Shown here: piece by piece, positions 36,351 to 48,829 of the stretch
How positions within the stretch are numbered: the first letter of the stretch is position 1
Layout: each line of letters starts with the position of its first letter
Assembly (NCBI GenBank): GCA_905250115.1
Contig: CAJNOI010000001.1
Location: 1,366,977 to 1,430,976 of the forward strand
Source of the DNA: Adineta steineri
Taxonomy: Eukaryota > Rotifera > Eurotatoria > Adinetida > Adinetidae
Reading direction: 5' to 3'
DNA: 64,000 nt
Made by a program: the position numbers and the translations under genes
The notes under the pieces: generated by a model
Database searches by the model: none
The model's input: the letters and a program-made list of their open reading frames with translations, nothing else
What the model was told of the DNA's origin: nothing

Positions 36351-39300
36351 CTATTCATCTCGATATTCAAATGGTTCAGGTGGAGATGGTTCTGGTAAAT
36401 CTTCTTCTTTTGTTGGTCCACCAGCTAAAAAAAACGAACAAACAAGAGAAATAATTTTAATAAAACAAAATTTCACTGTTTTTTCAACCTTTAGCTAATT
36501 CAACTAATGTTTCCGGTTCATTCATTTGTGTATCCTTTACAAGAATAATTCCAGCATGTGTTATATCTTTAATTGATTGATATCGTGATCCTTTTGGTAA
36601 TGAAATTAAACGTTGCTATAATACAAAAACAAAAAAGTTTTAAATCATATTATGTATTTCATATATAATATACATACTTGAGCTTTTACTACTCGTGTTG
36701 GATTATGAAGTATTTCAGAATCAGCTTCTTTCTCTTTTTTGACAGGTGCAACTGTTGTTTCATCTTTTTTTTCTGTTGCGACCGGTTTGTCCTTGTCATC
36801 ACCTTCTTTCTTCGACTTTGTATCATCAGTAGTAGTAGCAGCAGCAGCAGTAGTAGTAGTAGTTGTGGTAGTAACATTTGCATTAGTTGTTTTTTTCTCA
36901 TCAGAATCCTAGATATATTATTTATAAACAATATAGATATACACTTGACTTATACAAAATATCGAATAACTTACAGTTTCCATTGCTGAAGGTTCATCAG
37001 ATTTGTCACCTTTCTTTTCAAGATCACGTTTTTTTTGTTTAGCAGTTATGGATAAAACGGCTGTTTCAACTTTTTCTTTTTTCTCTTCTTTTTTATCCAC
37101 AAGTGCTGGTGGATATGCAAATACGGATGGTGGAGCATTTGATACATAATCCACATTTGGCATCTATAAGAATTTCAAAAAGAAAAATCTTCGTTAGTAA
37201 AAAAAGAAAATTATGAATAATCTATTAATTTACTTTAAGATCTTGATTAAGTGTTACTAAACATGTTGGTGAAAATCCTAATGAAAGAAAAAGACTCAAT
37301 GGAAACCAATACCAAAATTGAGTAAAAACAAGTAAGCCAACAACAGACATTGTATCAGTTTGACCACTACGTGTTAATAATGATACTGTTACATTTCGAC
37401 CACCTAAATAAATGATGTTTTTTGTAAAATAAAATAAGAATATTTTCAATGACAAACCTGCATCAAGAATTCCATGAGCTAAAATGGCACCAAATTTTGC
37501 CATAACATCATCATGTTTATCACTAATTACTTTCATATAATGTTCACGAAACATTTTCACCTAGAAATAATTATCATAAATAAGGAAATCGTTAAGAATA
37601 TTTTCTACAAACTTTTGGACATGTTGCTTCAGTATGTTGAATACAAATAAGTGCGGATGCAATTAAAACACCTTGTCGAACATAATTTACAGCATCATTT
37701 AACATTGGTTCAAGAACAGCAATAGCTTCCTATTATTTCATAAAATTATGTTAAAATAAAATGAAAAAAAAGTATAATAATAGTAATATTTACTCTGTTG
37801 CCTGTACCAGCACATGCCAAACCGAGTGCCATTGCTGCACCACATCGTACATGTGGATTATATGATTCAGCTAATAGTGTAACTACCGAAGGAAATTGTT
37901 CGGGTGTTCTAAATATAAATATATATATATATATTAAAATGGTATTACAATCATTATCACGCAACATCATAGACATCTACGTCAATAATTCTATATTATA
38001 GACACTAATAAACTGAAATACATCAGTGTAATTCTATTTAGATTTTTATCTTTATTTAAAAGATGAACATGTCATATAGCTAAATCAATTATGATTCGTA
38101 GGAAAAGATAATAGCCGAAAAAAAAGTTAATTAGAATGATTCTGTCTATTGATAAATAGTATTGACGGATTTCACCAAAGTAAGAGAAAGAAACAAAATT
38201 TTTTTGCTTTATAAAAAATGATAAATTCGATAAACGAATATATGTCTTCTTAATGATAAATGACAGATGATGGCATCATCTCATGGTAATTATGCTTGAC
38301 TGAAAGATGTTTGAAGGTGTAATGCATGAAAAATGGTAACAACTGTAGTAAACAAGAAGAAATATTAAGAGGAAGATGTTATTTTCTTTAGTTTTTCTAT
38401 TTTCAAGTAGACAAATATTCTGTTTTCCGTTTCCTCGATTGAAGTTTACGTATGTCTATATTGAGTACTCATTCTTTAAACAGTGAACAAGGTGTCGACA
38501 AAAATAATGTCTTTACGATGTTATTCATTTTATCATTGAGAATTAATCGATTCATCAATCTTTTGTATCTTGCTCTTTTCTATCACATTTTTTGGCTTTT
38601 TTCTCTTCATTTTTACCTATTAGACGCTTCGTTAATTTAAAAGCAAAAGCGAATGTACGCTCTCGCACTTACAAATCTTATCTTGTTTTCATGTCTCAAT
38701 TACTTTAGAAGAATACAAGTAAGTTGAGTATGCTACATTACGATGTAATGACTGCTGTATCTAGTGCTTCTCTTCAATGATCAATGATTGTTGTTTCTCT
38801 CATGTTCTCTATTCTTCCTTGGCTTGTCAATCTTTATTGTTGACAGGAACACCCACACAAAGTGGCAGTCATGTTTATTGGTCGCATTCTATTAATTTAG
38901 TTGGACAAAAGTTATCAAGATGAGTGTAAGGTTTGTAAATATGTCTATATGTATCTAGGTAAAAAAGTGGAAGTAAAATAAGAGAAAAAATAACTGAGCA
39001 CTTCAACCAAAAGTTTGTATATGTACTACTATTAGAATAGATGATTAATCAAAAAAAACGATCTTTTCTTGATAAGACCAAGAAAATGCTTTTTATGCTC
39101 TCCCCCCTTCTTTCTCTCTCTCTATCCTTCCCTTCCATTCTCTACAAGCAGAAAAAGAAGCGACAACAGTAATAATAATAATAATAGTGTATTCTCATCT
39201 TTTTCTCTATCTCTCTTTCTCTATACCAATGCCTTTAGATTTTTTGCTACAATGTATTCTTTTTAGTGCTACGCAATCGAGAGACAACATATACGAAGTT

Positions 39301-42300
39301 CTTTAAATACGAATGACTTTTGATGCACGCAAATGTCTCGTTCGACGCCGTCGCCGCCGACGAGGACACGACACCTATTCTAGTTAATCATGATAGTGAC
39401 CTCATTGTTCCGGCATTTCAACGGCATTCAAATACAATACTTGCAATATCTTATTATTGGCCAGCATTATTTCTTTTATTCTTTTCTATTATTGGTATTC
39501 TCGGTAATTTACTTGTTTGTCTAGCTATAGTAACTGAACGACGTTTACAAAATCGTACAAATTGGTTTCTTTTCTCATTAGCACTTGCTGATATGCTTAT
39601 TTCGGGTTTTGTTATTCCATTAGCTGTTGTTAAAGAATTTACAGGTATAGTATAAATAAACGAAAATAAAGATTTAGAATATATATTTTATTTTCTTAGG
39701 TTATTGGATATTAGGTCCAGTTTTATGCGATTTTTGGATCTTTTTGGATGTATGTTCGAGTACATCCTCAATTATGCATATTGTTGTTATATCACTTGAT
39801 CGTTATTTAGCAATAAATGATCCATTAAATACTCGTAATCGACAGCAAAAATGTAAAATTCTTTTATTAATTATACTTATTTGGACAATTGCAATATTAT
39901 TATCATCTCCAATGATTGTACTTGGTGCAATCAATCGAAATAATATTATTGTTAATGGACAATGTTTAATAAATAATAAATTTTTTGTTATTTATGGTAG
40001 TGTCGTTTCATTTGTTATTCCGCTTATAATAGTTATTATAACATATGTATTAACTGTACGTCTTTTAAAAGAACAAATAAGACAATGTCAAACACAAATT
40101 GCTCAAGAACAATTAGCTCGTGCTGCTAGTTTCGTTACTAAACCATTTTTAAGACGACATATGGCAACAGGAAATTCAACAACGGCTGCTAGCGTTAGTT
40201 CGTTCCAATCAACAACACCAGCATCTGCTGCAGCATTAAGACGTATGCGTTTAATACGACAAGCAACAAGTTTTGAATTGAGCGAAGAAAGTGCAGATAA
40301 TATAAGTTTACAGCAACAAAAAGTACAACAACAACAGCAACAGCAAGAACAACAACATTCATCACAATTCGATCAAGAATCTCAAATTGAAGAGAAACCA
40401 GCGATATCACGAAATACTCTACAATCAGGATCAACTAAATTTTCACCTCATACTGAATATGCTTGTCCAAAAAATCCATTTTGTCAGTTAAAATGTACAT
40501 GCAATCATTATCCTGAACAACAACAACGACACATACAATTAGAAACTGTTCTAGAACCTAAAGCACGCTTCGATTGTTTTAAATATATTCGTTGCTGTAA
40601 ACGAATTAATACTCCTCCATCTTTGCAATCTTATCCTTCGTTTAGATCTCACCCATTAAATTTACCAATTTCAACAGCACCAAATCGATCTTCAATATCT
40701 TCAAATCCTTCATTATCGGGTAATATAGCGACAAAATATCGGCGTCGTCTAACTAATACACCAAGTATTGGAATGTCACGTCCAAAATCATCAGCAATAC
40801 GTAATGAACAAAAAGCTGTTAAAGTACTTGGTGTGGTCTTTGTTATATTTGTTATAGCATGGTTTCCATTTTGTATTATAAATTTATTACAAGGAGTTTG
40901 TAAACGATGTTTCGTCAATCCAAATATTTTAAATGGCTCAGTTTGGCTTGGTTATGTATCGTCAACAATCAATCCACTTGTTTATACAATATTTAATCGT
41001 AATTTTCGTTTAAAATTTATTGCGTTACTTAAATGTCAGTGTTTATTTCCAAATTTGCAACAACGACGACAATTTCTTTCTTATCAAAGTCAATCATCTA
41101 TACGTGGTTCACGATTTCAACGAAAAAATGATTTAATACAAAAAGATATTCGTCAGTATCGCGAATAATAAGATTTATAATTATTTTACAAATATATATA
41201 TATATCATAAAAAGACATTTCCAGTTTAATAACTGTATTATTGTTTTAAAACAACAAAAATGGCTTTGGGCAGTATTTAATTTGTTTTCTTCTTCTCTTG
41301 TTTCTATTTCATTTTTATCATTGATATAAAATAATAAACATACTTAGCAGAAAAATAAATAAACTTATGTATTTAATTGTTTATAATAAAAAAAAAAGTA
41401 GAACGCATATAAAGAAAATAAATCATTTTAGGTCAAATTCTGTATTAAATATGTAATAAATATTATCAACATAGAGAAGGTTATTATGGTTTGCCAATAT
41501 GTTAGTGATATACGTAGATTCATAACACTAATTAAAAATTCCTAAGATAAATACACACAGGTCGTAACAGTTATTTATCTACTTAACAATTATAGAAAAA
41601 AAAGGTCAAGAAAAATATTCTATGAAGAATATTTAGTAAGAACATATGCTGTTTTTTTACGGAACAAATGCGCTGCTTGATTTTTTTTTATTTAAGTATG
41701 GGTATACATATCAATAGAAAACTATGGCAAGTGTCATGTTACTGTTATTCCTGTTACATTTTTAACTGAAACAAAACTGATTGCTGCTTATAATAGAAGG
41801 TCATATGCAATTTATGAATATCATTGAGATATCATTCTATATCTTGTCTGTTATATTGCATTTACTTATTTTTCTTTTAGAAGATAATATCTGCCAACAA
41901 AACGCAACAACAGTCATCTCTTATTTTGCATATTCTAATCGACCTTTACATTCTATGCCCTCTATAATGATAATGATGACGATCTATTGCTAATAACTTT
42001 GGCTTGTCAATAAACATCAACTACTGTTTCTGTTGTTAATATTAGCAACTTTTATGAAGACTGATCATATATTATACTTAGAAACATATATCTACGTAGC
42101 TCTGATTTTCTCATACTATACTTTTTTCTTTATAATTTATCATCATCATCATCAAAGGACTTGTATGTGTGTCAAAGCACAAATGCCATCTTATAACAAG
42201 TAATTCAGTAGCATTACATGCAAAGAGCAAATCAATAATATAACATTAATGTGTCGATATTATATTTCGCAATTCTAATGTATTCATGCATGCTTATAAT

Positions 42301-45300
42301 TACAAACTGATTGTGATGCATTTGACATCTATTTATGTATTTTATTTTCTATGCAAGTTGCATATCTATATTGCGAAATCTCATGAGACTGTTTATAAAT
42401 ATATGTTTTTTCTTCGAATCTTTCTCTTTGCTAGATTATTATCAAAAAACAAACAAAATTAGGCTAATTAAAAAAAGAGATATCTATACATAAACATGAC
42501 CTACATTCGAATAATCATATGTATAACTTCTATTAAATGTTAGAAAAATGGAACGTTTTTAGCGGTTATAAATTGCAATGATCTGTAACTCTTGAAGGTC
42601 TATGTCATTAAGGATAAAAACTTTTTAACCATATAGTTAATCAAAAACTACAGCTAGCTTATCAAGTTGTATACTAATGGAGAGAGGATTTATTCGAATT
42701 ACACAGTACAGAAACAACATGATTGATTTTAATAATCTTATCATAATGACATCGATCATGGATCGATAAATATTTTGACTACAATATTCACATGATTATT
42801 AAATTATAATAGAACTTCAAATTTTGTCTACATACTATAACTGATGGAAAAAAAATCTTACTTTTTTTTCATATTTAGTTAACACTATATATTCAATTAA
42901 GTATTTCTATATGTGAATGGTTGATTAGACTCGTATTTATCTCATTACTCATCATTGACATTTATAATTTCATTGTAACAAAACAAATGACAATTATTTA
43001 AAGTAATATGTAATTAGCCATTTATTATCATGGGACAATTATATTGTTTTAATCTTTAACGTTATTCATTTGAGACTATTTATAATAATTCATTAGAATG
43101 TTTTATTTTAAGATTTACATAAGTACTTATAGTGTCATGGAGTATACGCCTAAAATATTTTCATCGATCTCTTTTTTCTCCTTTTGTGAAAATATAATGA
43201 ATACGCAACTAAATGCAAATACGTTTGTTTTATTACTTACCGAAACATGAGAAAACCAAGTGATTCAACAGCTGAACGACGAACATCATCATTAACATCA
43301 CTAACCTATATATATGAATAGAGATGATGTTTTTTTTTCTTCAATAAATATTGTTCTTTTGAACTTACAGCAACATGAAGAAGTTTGCGTACAGCTGCAT
43401 TATTACCTGTACCACAATAAGCCATAGCAACAGTATACATAGCTGAACGACGTAAAATTGGATCTTTATCACGTTGAAGTTGTTCAATAAGTGCATCAGC
43501 TTCTTCTAAACGACCATATTGAACAAGTGCAATACCAATAGCTAAGCCACGTAAAATCTTTTCATGTTGTGTTTCTTGAGCATACTAAACGAAAAATTTT
43601 CTTACATATTATTATTTCTTTTTTAAATATTTCTCAACATACTTGAACCATATCATCAATAGCTTGTGCTGAACCAGTACCAAGCATAACAAGACCCATA
43701 GCTAAACCAGCTGCTTCACCAGCTACAGCATCTTCGAGTAGTAAATTTGATTTCAATAATTCATACACATCACTACGTGCTGTTCCCATAGCAGCTAAAC
43801 CTAAACCAAGACAAGCACCGTGACGAACCGTCTAAAAATAAAATGTTACTTCAAAGAATATTTATATAAAAAAGAAAATTTAACATACATCGGTTTGTGC
43901 TGCATTTGAACGTAATTGATTGATAAGATAATCAATAATATCACCACCATGATTAGCATGAATAAGACCAAGTGCATATAAACCACCTCCTTCAGCATAT
44001 GGTGAATTACCAGTTGAATCTTTTGGTAAATAGGCACTCATTAAATTAAGTGCTTCTTTTATATGACCCTTATGAATAACACCGAGACTTGCAGCAGCTG
44101 TAAATTTAGCCCAATTTGTAGCACGAGCAAGCCATTCAAGATTATCTCTAAACAAATATTTTATAATTATTTTCTTTATAAAAAAACTTATAATAATATT
44201 AAAAATATACCTGAAAAATTGATCACTTGTTGTGCCAGATAACATATAACCATTGGCAATAACAGTAGCTGTATGACATACTGAATTTCTTACAGCATCC
44301 TATTTGAACAATATTTATAAATAAAATATAAAATATTACAATAAAATTTACTTTAATTTGTTTAAGAATTAATAAATCAGCATGATTATTTTTAATAAGA
44401 AATTGCATATGTACACCAATAGTTATTACACCACTAAGAATATTCAATATTTTTTCAATTCGATCTTGTAATTGTTTTTCTTCTTGAGACTTAAAAATAT
44501 AAGAGAAATAAATATATAATATTAAAATAAAAAACTTTTGAACATACCAAACTGTTCACTTTATCTTTATGTTCTTGTTCTAAAGTTTGTTTATCTTTTG
44601 CAGTTGTTGATTCTTCAGTTGATTGTCTGCTAGTTTCATCTTGATTTGTTTCCATTGATTCTGTACCAGCAGTTCTATTAAATATTTTTTTTTAAAAATA
44701 AATTCTTTCTTTTTCTTTTCTAAATTAAGCCTACCCTTGTTGCTCATCTTTATTCTGTTGTTTATCAAGAATAATTGGAATTGGTGCTTGAACACGTAAA
44801 GCATCTTGAATTTTATTTAAAAATTGTTGTGTAGCACTTTCATATAAATCAAAACCAATTTGATATGCCATAAGCATTTGATCAGTTGTACCACGAACAA
44901 GTGATTGTAAAATATCAGCTACTTGATCAGGATCATCAAGAAAAATTAGGCACTAAAAGAAATCAGATAATTAAAAAAAATTCGAAATTTTAAAACGATT
45001 TTGTCACACCTGACAAACATTGATAAAATCAGGTACTTGTAAATTAAGATAAAGACGAACAAGTGTACGTAAGACAACTGTGCGAAATTTTCGATTTTGT
45101 AATAATTGCATGGTAACTTTAAATGCATATGTAAGCATTTCATTCGGTTGATTCTAAAAAATATTCAGATATGATCAATGTAAAATATTGGTATAAAATA
45201 AGGACATACCGCTTCTTTAATTGCCTTTTCAAATATATCAATTCGACGTGTTTCAAGTGCAATACCAATAGCCTAAAGATTTCAATCAAATAATGAAAAA

Positions 45301-45950
45301 TATATATTTTAAATTATTCAATTACTTGTTTATATTTTTTATCATCGAAACATCGTTGAAACATTCGATTGACAATATCTTCAAGACGTTGATCTATTTG
45401 TACATGAGCAGTACCATCGGATTGAAATTTTTCTACTTGTAATTTAGTATATTTATCGATACAATGAGCTAAAAAAAATACAGATCGAATTTTATTAGAA
45501 CTAAATTTTGAAAATTAACAAACCAATAATTGTTTCAACATATTCTGTTTTATCATTAACATCAAATAAACGTCCAGCTCCAAGTGCGTATGTAAGAGCA
45601 TTATCAAGTGAACCTAAATGATAATAAACTTTCGATGAAACAAGTGCAGCTAATTCTCGATGTTTGAAATTTTCATCTTCATAAAGTGATTCACTAAATA
45701 ATTGAAAAGAAAAGAAATAAAAATTAAGATTGAAATTATAATACGTACACTTTAGAAATTGAATCACTAATTTCTGGCCAAAATACATCGACAATTGCAT
45801 TTAATCGATGAAGAGCATACACTGGACCTTTTTCAGTATTTTCGTCCAGTAGTGATAAAATTCCACCTAATAAAAATCAAAAATTATATATTTTAAAATT
45901 TCATAAACAATTTTTATCTTTATACCGGCAGAAGTAATTGATAATTGCAT
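36351..45950 (-). CDS. PSMD1: 26S proteasome regulatory subunit RPN2/PSMD1
   Basis: Largest base subunit of the 19S regulatory particle, a scaffold for ubiquitin receptors. Exons (minus): 45950-45926, 45866-45749, 45693-45524, 45468-45326, 45272-45210, 45153-45010, 44952-44735, 44674-44548, 44489-44352, 44299-44211, 44147-43889, 43831-43643, 43584-43369, 43305-43241, 37908-37794, 37729-37613, 37560-37458, 37403-37234, 37163-36975, 36908-36678, 36615-36489, 36424-36351; 22 exons, 1,029 residues (human 953). Start '[10 protein letters not shown]'; conserved '[20 protein letters not shown]', '[20 protein letters not shown]' and other proteasome/cyclosome repeats; '[15 protein letters not shown]'; Lys/Glu-rich insert; C-terminal '[14 protein letters not shown]' as in other RPN2. 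Intron 14 (37909-43240, 5.3 kb) is about 100 times the usual size and contains a whole GPCR gene on the other strand. Exon 14/15 junction CG|A gives '[13 protein letters not shown]', matching 'LFRTPEQCPSVV'. Confidence 0.96.
37909..43240 (-). other. 5.3-kb PSMD1 intron hosting a nested gene
   Basis: Donor CG|GTAAGTAA at 43240 and acceptor ATATTTAG at 37909 (both minus strand), phase 2, joining two conserved halves of PSMD1. Outside the GPCR exons (39323-41168) it is AT-rich non-coding sequence. The stretch 38000-39322 probably carries the GPCR promoter and 5' UTR, and 41169-43239 its 3' UTR plus about 2 kb in which I see nothing definite. Confidence 0.9.
39323..41168 (+). CDS. Biogenic-amine GPCR, 5-HT2-like, nested in PSMD1 intron
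   Basis: Class A seven-TM receptor. Exons 39323-39644 and 39700-41168, 596 residues; a reading frame can be opened at a TTG at 39320 but ATG 39323 is the real candidate. TM1 '[13 protein letters not shown]' (N1.50); TM2 '[10 protein letters not shown]' (D2.50); TM3 '[20 protein letters not shown]' with amine-binding D3.32 and DRY in 'LDRYLA'; TM5 '[11 protein letters not shown]' keeps the 5-HT2-type G5.42/S5.43/S5.46 pattern; TM6 begins '[13 protein letters not shown]' and has 'AWFPFC' (W6.48, P6.50); TM7 '[14 protein letters not shown]' with W7.40, Y7.43 and NPxxY. The Cys pair LCDFW/GQCL is present. Closest by eye to 5-HT2 receptors. F6.52 is Cys here. The third cytoplasmic loop is very long (about 230-250 residues, with a Gln-rich run). 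Ligand is inferred. Confidence 0.88.
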
Positions 45951-46727
45951 TTGTTCAATTCTTGTAAATTAATTAATAAAGAGATCTGAAGAAAAAAAAC
46001 AAGAATTTGATATGTCACCGAAACAAAAGCCCAAATGATTGTTTATGATTATCTACGGATAATCTATGTAAACGATTGTAAATATCTTTTCACAATTCAG
46101 TCTATCTCGAATATTCTTTGTAATGAGTCAATAGACACTATTTCGACCAATAGTTTCTTGTCATAATACTCATGAAATTGCAGATTATTCTATTAGCGCT
46201 ATGTTCGATTTTAAAATAAATTTGTCAAGTTCCAATATAAATGAGTACTATTCAGAATGACCTTAATGATCATGAAAGTCGAATAAAATTATTTTGTTGT
46301 AAAATAGAAAAAAACTCGTTTATTACAGAGAATTTGTATGTTACTATAAGTTTCGATTAAATAATGACTTCTAACAAAAAACAAATATAAAATGAAATTT
46401 TAACAGTGAATCAGTCAAATAAGCTAGCTAGTTGGTAATATAGAATCAACAATATGGCGGAGTCAATCATAAATGTAACCTCCGTGGCCGACAGATGTTG
46501 CTATATGACAATATGAAGTCGTAGCAAATTGTATGAATATATTTATTTCATCCTATAGAATTAGTACACATATTATTAAACATTATTATTCTATACATTT
46601 TAAGTATAGTATATTAGTATGCACTACTTACATATATTGTATTATATATTGTCCAACACTTAACAGTAATACCATATAGCTATATCTATCTTTTCGAAAC
46701 TGTTGTCAGTTAATACATAACTTCATA
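45951..46727. other. Divergent upstream region, PSMD1/SEC11-like
   Basis: 777 bp between divergent starts, AT-rich, no ORF of note. A CG-containing segment AATATGGCGGAGTC at about 46450-46463 stands out from the AT background and could be part of a promoter (inference only). Confidence 0.45.
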
Positions 46728-47495
46728 ATGGACTTGAAACGAAAAGTAAGTAATTTACTTTACTTCTTGTAAATACATATATATATGAATGGCATACAAT
46801 TCATTTTCAAAATAACGTCTATTATTAATTTCTCAAATAAAGGTACTTAATATATTGCTCAAATATGGACTCATGATATCAACATTAATCATGCTTTCGA
46901 AAGGTCTCGTACTAATGACTAATTGTGCAAGACCAATCATAGTTGTATTGAGGTATGTGATATGTAATGAAATAACTACAAATAGAAATATGTTGTTATA
47001 TAGTGGTGATGACGCATACGGTTTTCGAGATTTTGGTGATCTTATATTGTCAACTAACTATCCTACAGAGTCTATCCGTGCAGGTGATAATGTTGTATTT
47101 CTAATTGAGGGTCGTGACATACCGATTACTCATCGAGTAATCAAACTACATGAAAAGTAAGCAACTCTCTATAGAAATATCACTACTAAGTGTTTATTAC
47201 TTTTTTTCCTACTATTTGTTTTAGAAATGATGGATCTATAAAATTTTTAACGAAAGGTGATGGTAATTACATTGATGATCGGGGTCTTTACTCGCCAGGG
47301 CAGTTGTGGCTAGAAAGAAAAGATATTATTGGTAAAGTGAAAGGGTATGCCAATGATCTACATTTCATTAAGATGTTTCTTTTATATTGTTCTACGTTTA
47401 GTTATGTTCCATACATTGGCTTGATAATCATCTTATTGGCCAAGCTTCCTTTATTAAATCTTCTCATCTCAGTCACAATAGGTGGTATTAGTTGA
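46728..47495 (+). CDS. SEC11-like signal peptidase subunit lacking the catalytic serine
   Basis: Paralogue of SEC11, the catalytic subunit of the ER signal peptidase complex. Exons 46728-46745, 46843-46952, 47004-47156, 47225-47344 and 47402-47495 give 164 residues (human SEC11A 179) with consistent phases. N-terminal TM '[18 protein letters not shown]', then 'PIIVVLSG', '[20 protein letters not shown]' , '[20 protein letters not shown]', '[19 protein letters not shown]' and a C-terminal TM, all aligning with SEC11. The SGSMEP box is replaced by S43-G44-D45-D46-A47-Y48: the nucleophile (S56 in human SEC11A) is Asp. The His (H86) and Asp (D111/D112 region) partners remain. The 51-bp intron splitting S43 has canonical GTATGT...ATATAG ends and no room for a missed SGSM exon. 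Likely a pseudoenzyme or a very young decaying duplicate; the intact frame over five exons argues for the former. Confidence 0.85.
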
Positions 47496-48255
47496 GATAT
47501 TCACAATAGATTATATATATTTTGTTATGTCTAAATATAAAATAGTATATGGTTTGTTTATAACAAATATGTATTGAATTAATGTTGTTATTTGACTCAA
47601 TTTATATAAGTTTCTTTTATGACATAGTTTTCTTTTTATTACGAATGGTGTATTGTAATTTTTCTTTATTGAAATGTTATTTCTATCAAAACAAAAAGAA
47701 ATGAGAAACTGTAGCAACTGTAAATGTTGTCATCTGATGTTTAGACATGCTGGTTTGTTCTGTGTAGTTGATGTTTTTTAAAAAGAATTAAATTATATTA
47801 AAATCAGAAGTTAGAAACAATTGGTTAATTGTATATTAGGACATTATAGAATATCTTTTATAGAACAATTCCATATCCAGTATAAGGTTTGTTTAGTCTT
47901 ATAGGGAGCATCTTCACTTTAAAAATGTTCTATTTAAAATTTCTTTAATCTATCTGATATATTTCAACATGTAAATCTCTGATTAAACATCATGCATATC
48001 TAGTAATAAATAATAATTGATTATGAAAACTTCAATTCAAAATTTTAACGATGAATGGAAGAGTTTCGTTTAATTTCTGTTTTTTTATATTAGCATAGTA
48101 TCGCATACACGACATTGGCTTATTGGTGAACGCTGATCATCAATATAATATGCATACAATCTTTCATGAATATTGTAAAAAAATCATGATCTTATTATTC
48201 ACAGCCATAGTTGGCTGAATAACTTTTGAAGAAGTTAAGGATAGTCATCCACACC
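47496..48255. other. Intergenic region downstream of SEC11-like gene
   Basis: AT-rich, with AATAAA-like sequence; likely 3' UTR at the left. No gene seen up to the left arm of the inverted repeat. Confidence 0.5.
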
Positions 48256-48460
48256 CGGATTAATGATTTCTACGCTACTGGCTTTCGTTTTATAGTTTGA
48301 AAAAAAGAGAGAGAGTCTAACTCGTTTCTTTTCTCAGATACTACATATATGTCAATCATCTATCATTGTTTATTTCTTGTAAGAGTTAGGGTAACGATGA
48401 ATCTACTCGTCAAATACTATAAACAATGAAGAAGATACAATATATAAATTCGCTATTTAC
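48256..48460 (+). repeat. Left inverted-repeat arm
   Basis: Pairs with 50672-50874 in reverse orientation. The best-matching core is 48286-48345 (CTTTCGTTTTATAGT, then GAGAGAG and TCTAACTC). Similarity fades inward after about 48460 and outward before about 48256. Confidence 0.7.
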
Positions 48461-48829
48461 TTATTATATTAAGCAGGAGTATCATACGTATGTCTATCAT
48501 ATAAGTACAGCGATCTGAATTATTAGCTATTATTGAGACAATCTTGCAAGAATAATTCGGAGTTTTATTTAAAAAATTTAACAGACTAGATCAATTAGAT
48601 GAGCTATCAATGTTCGTTGTTGACAACAAAAAAATGATAAAACCACAAGAATTCATTGCACCAATTACGAGATATAAATCTGTTCGCATTGTAAGTAATG
48701 GTAGAGCATCTTTTTTCTTTGAACAATACGTACATATAATAAATAAAATAGCTACAATTGATCGCAATTTCATCTGATATATTCATATTAACTTTGCTAT
48801 TGATAGTTGTTGAAATTCTGTTTTGCGTA

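Noticed and set aside
46953..47003. Reading through the SEC11-like intron as coding
   Set aside because: The frame stays open (51 bp), but it inserts 17 residues between VVLS and GD and has perfect GTATGT/ATATAG ends; either reading lacks SGSM.
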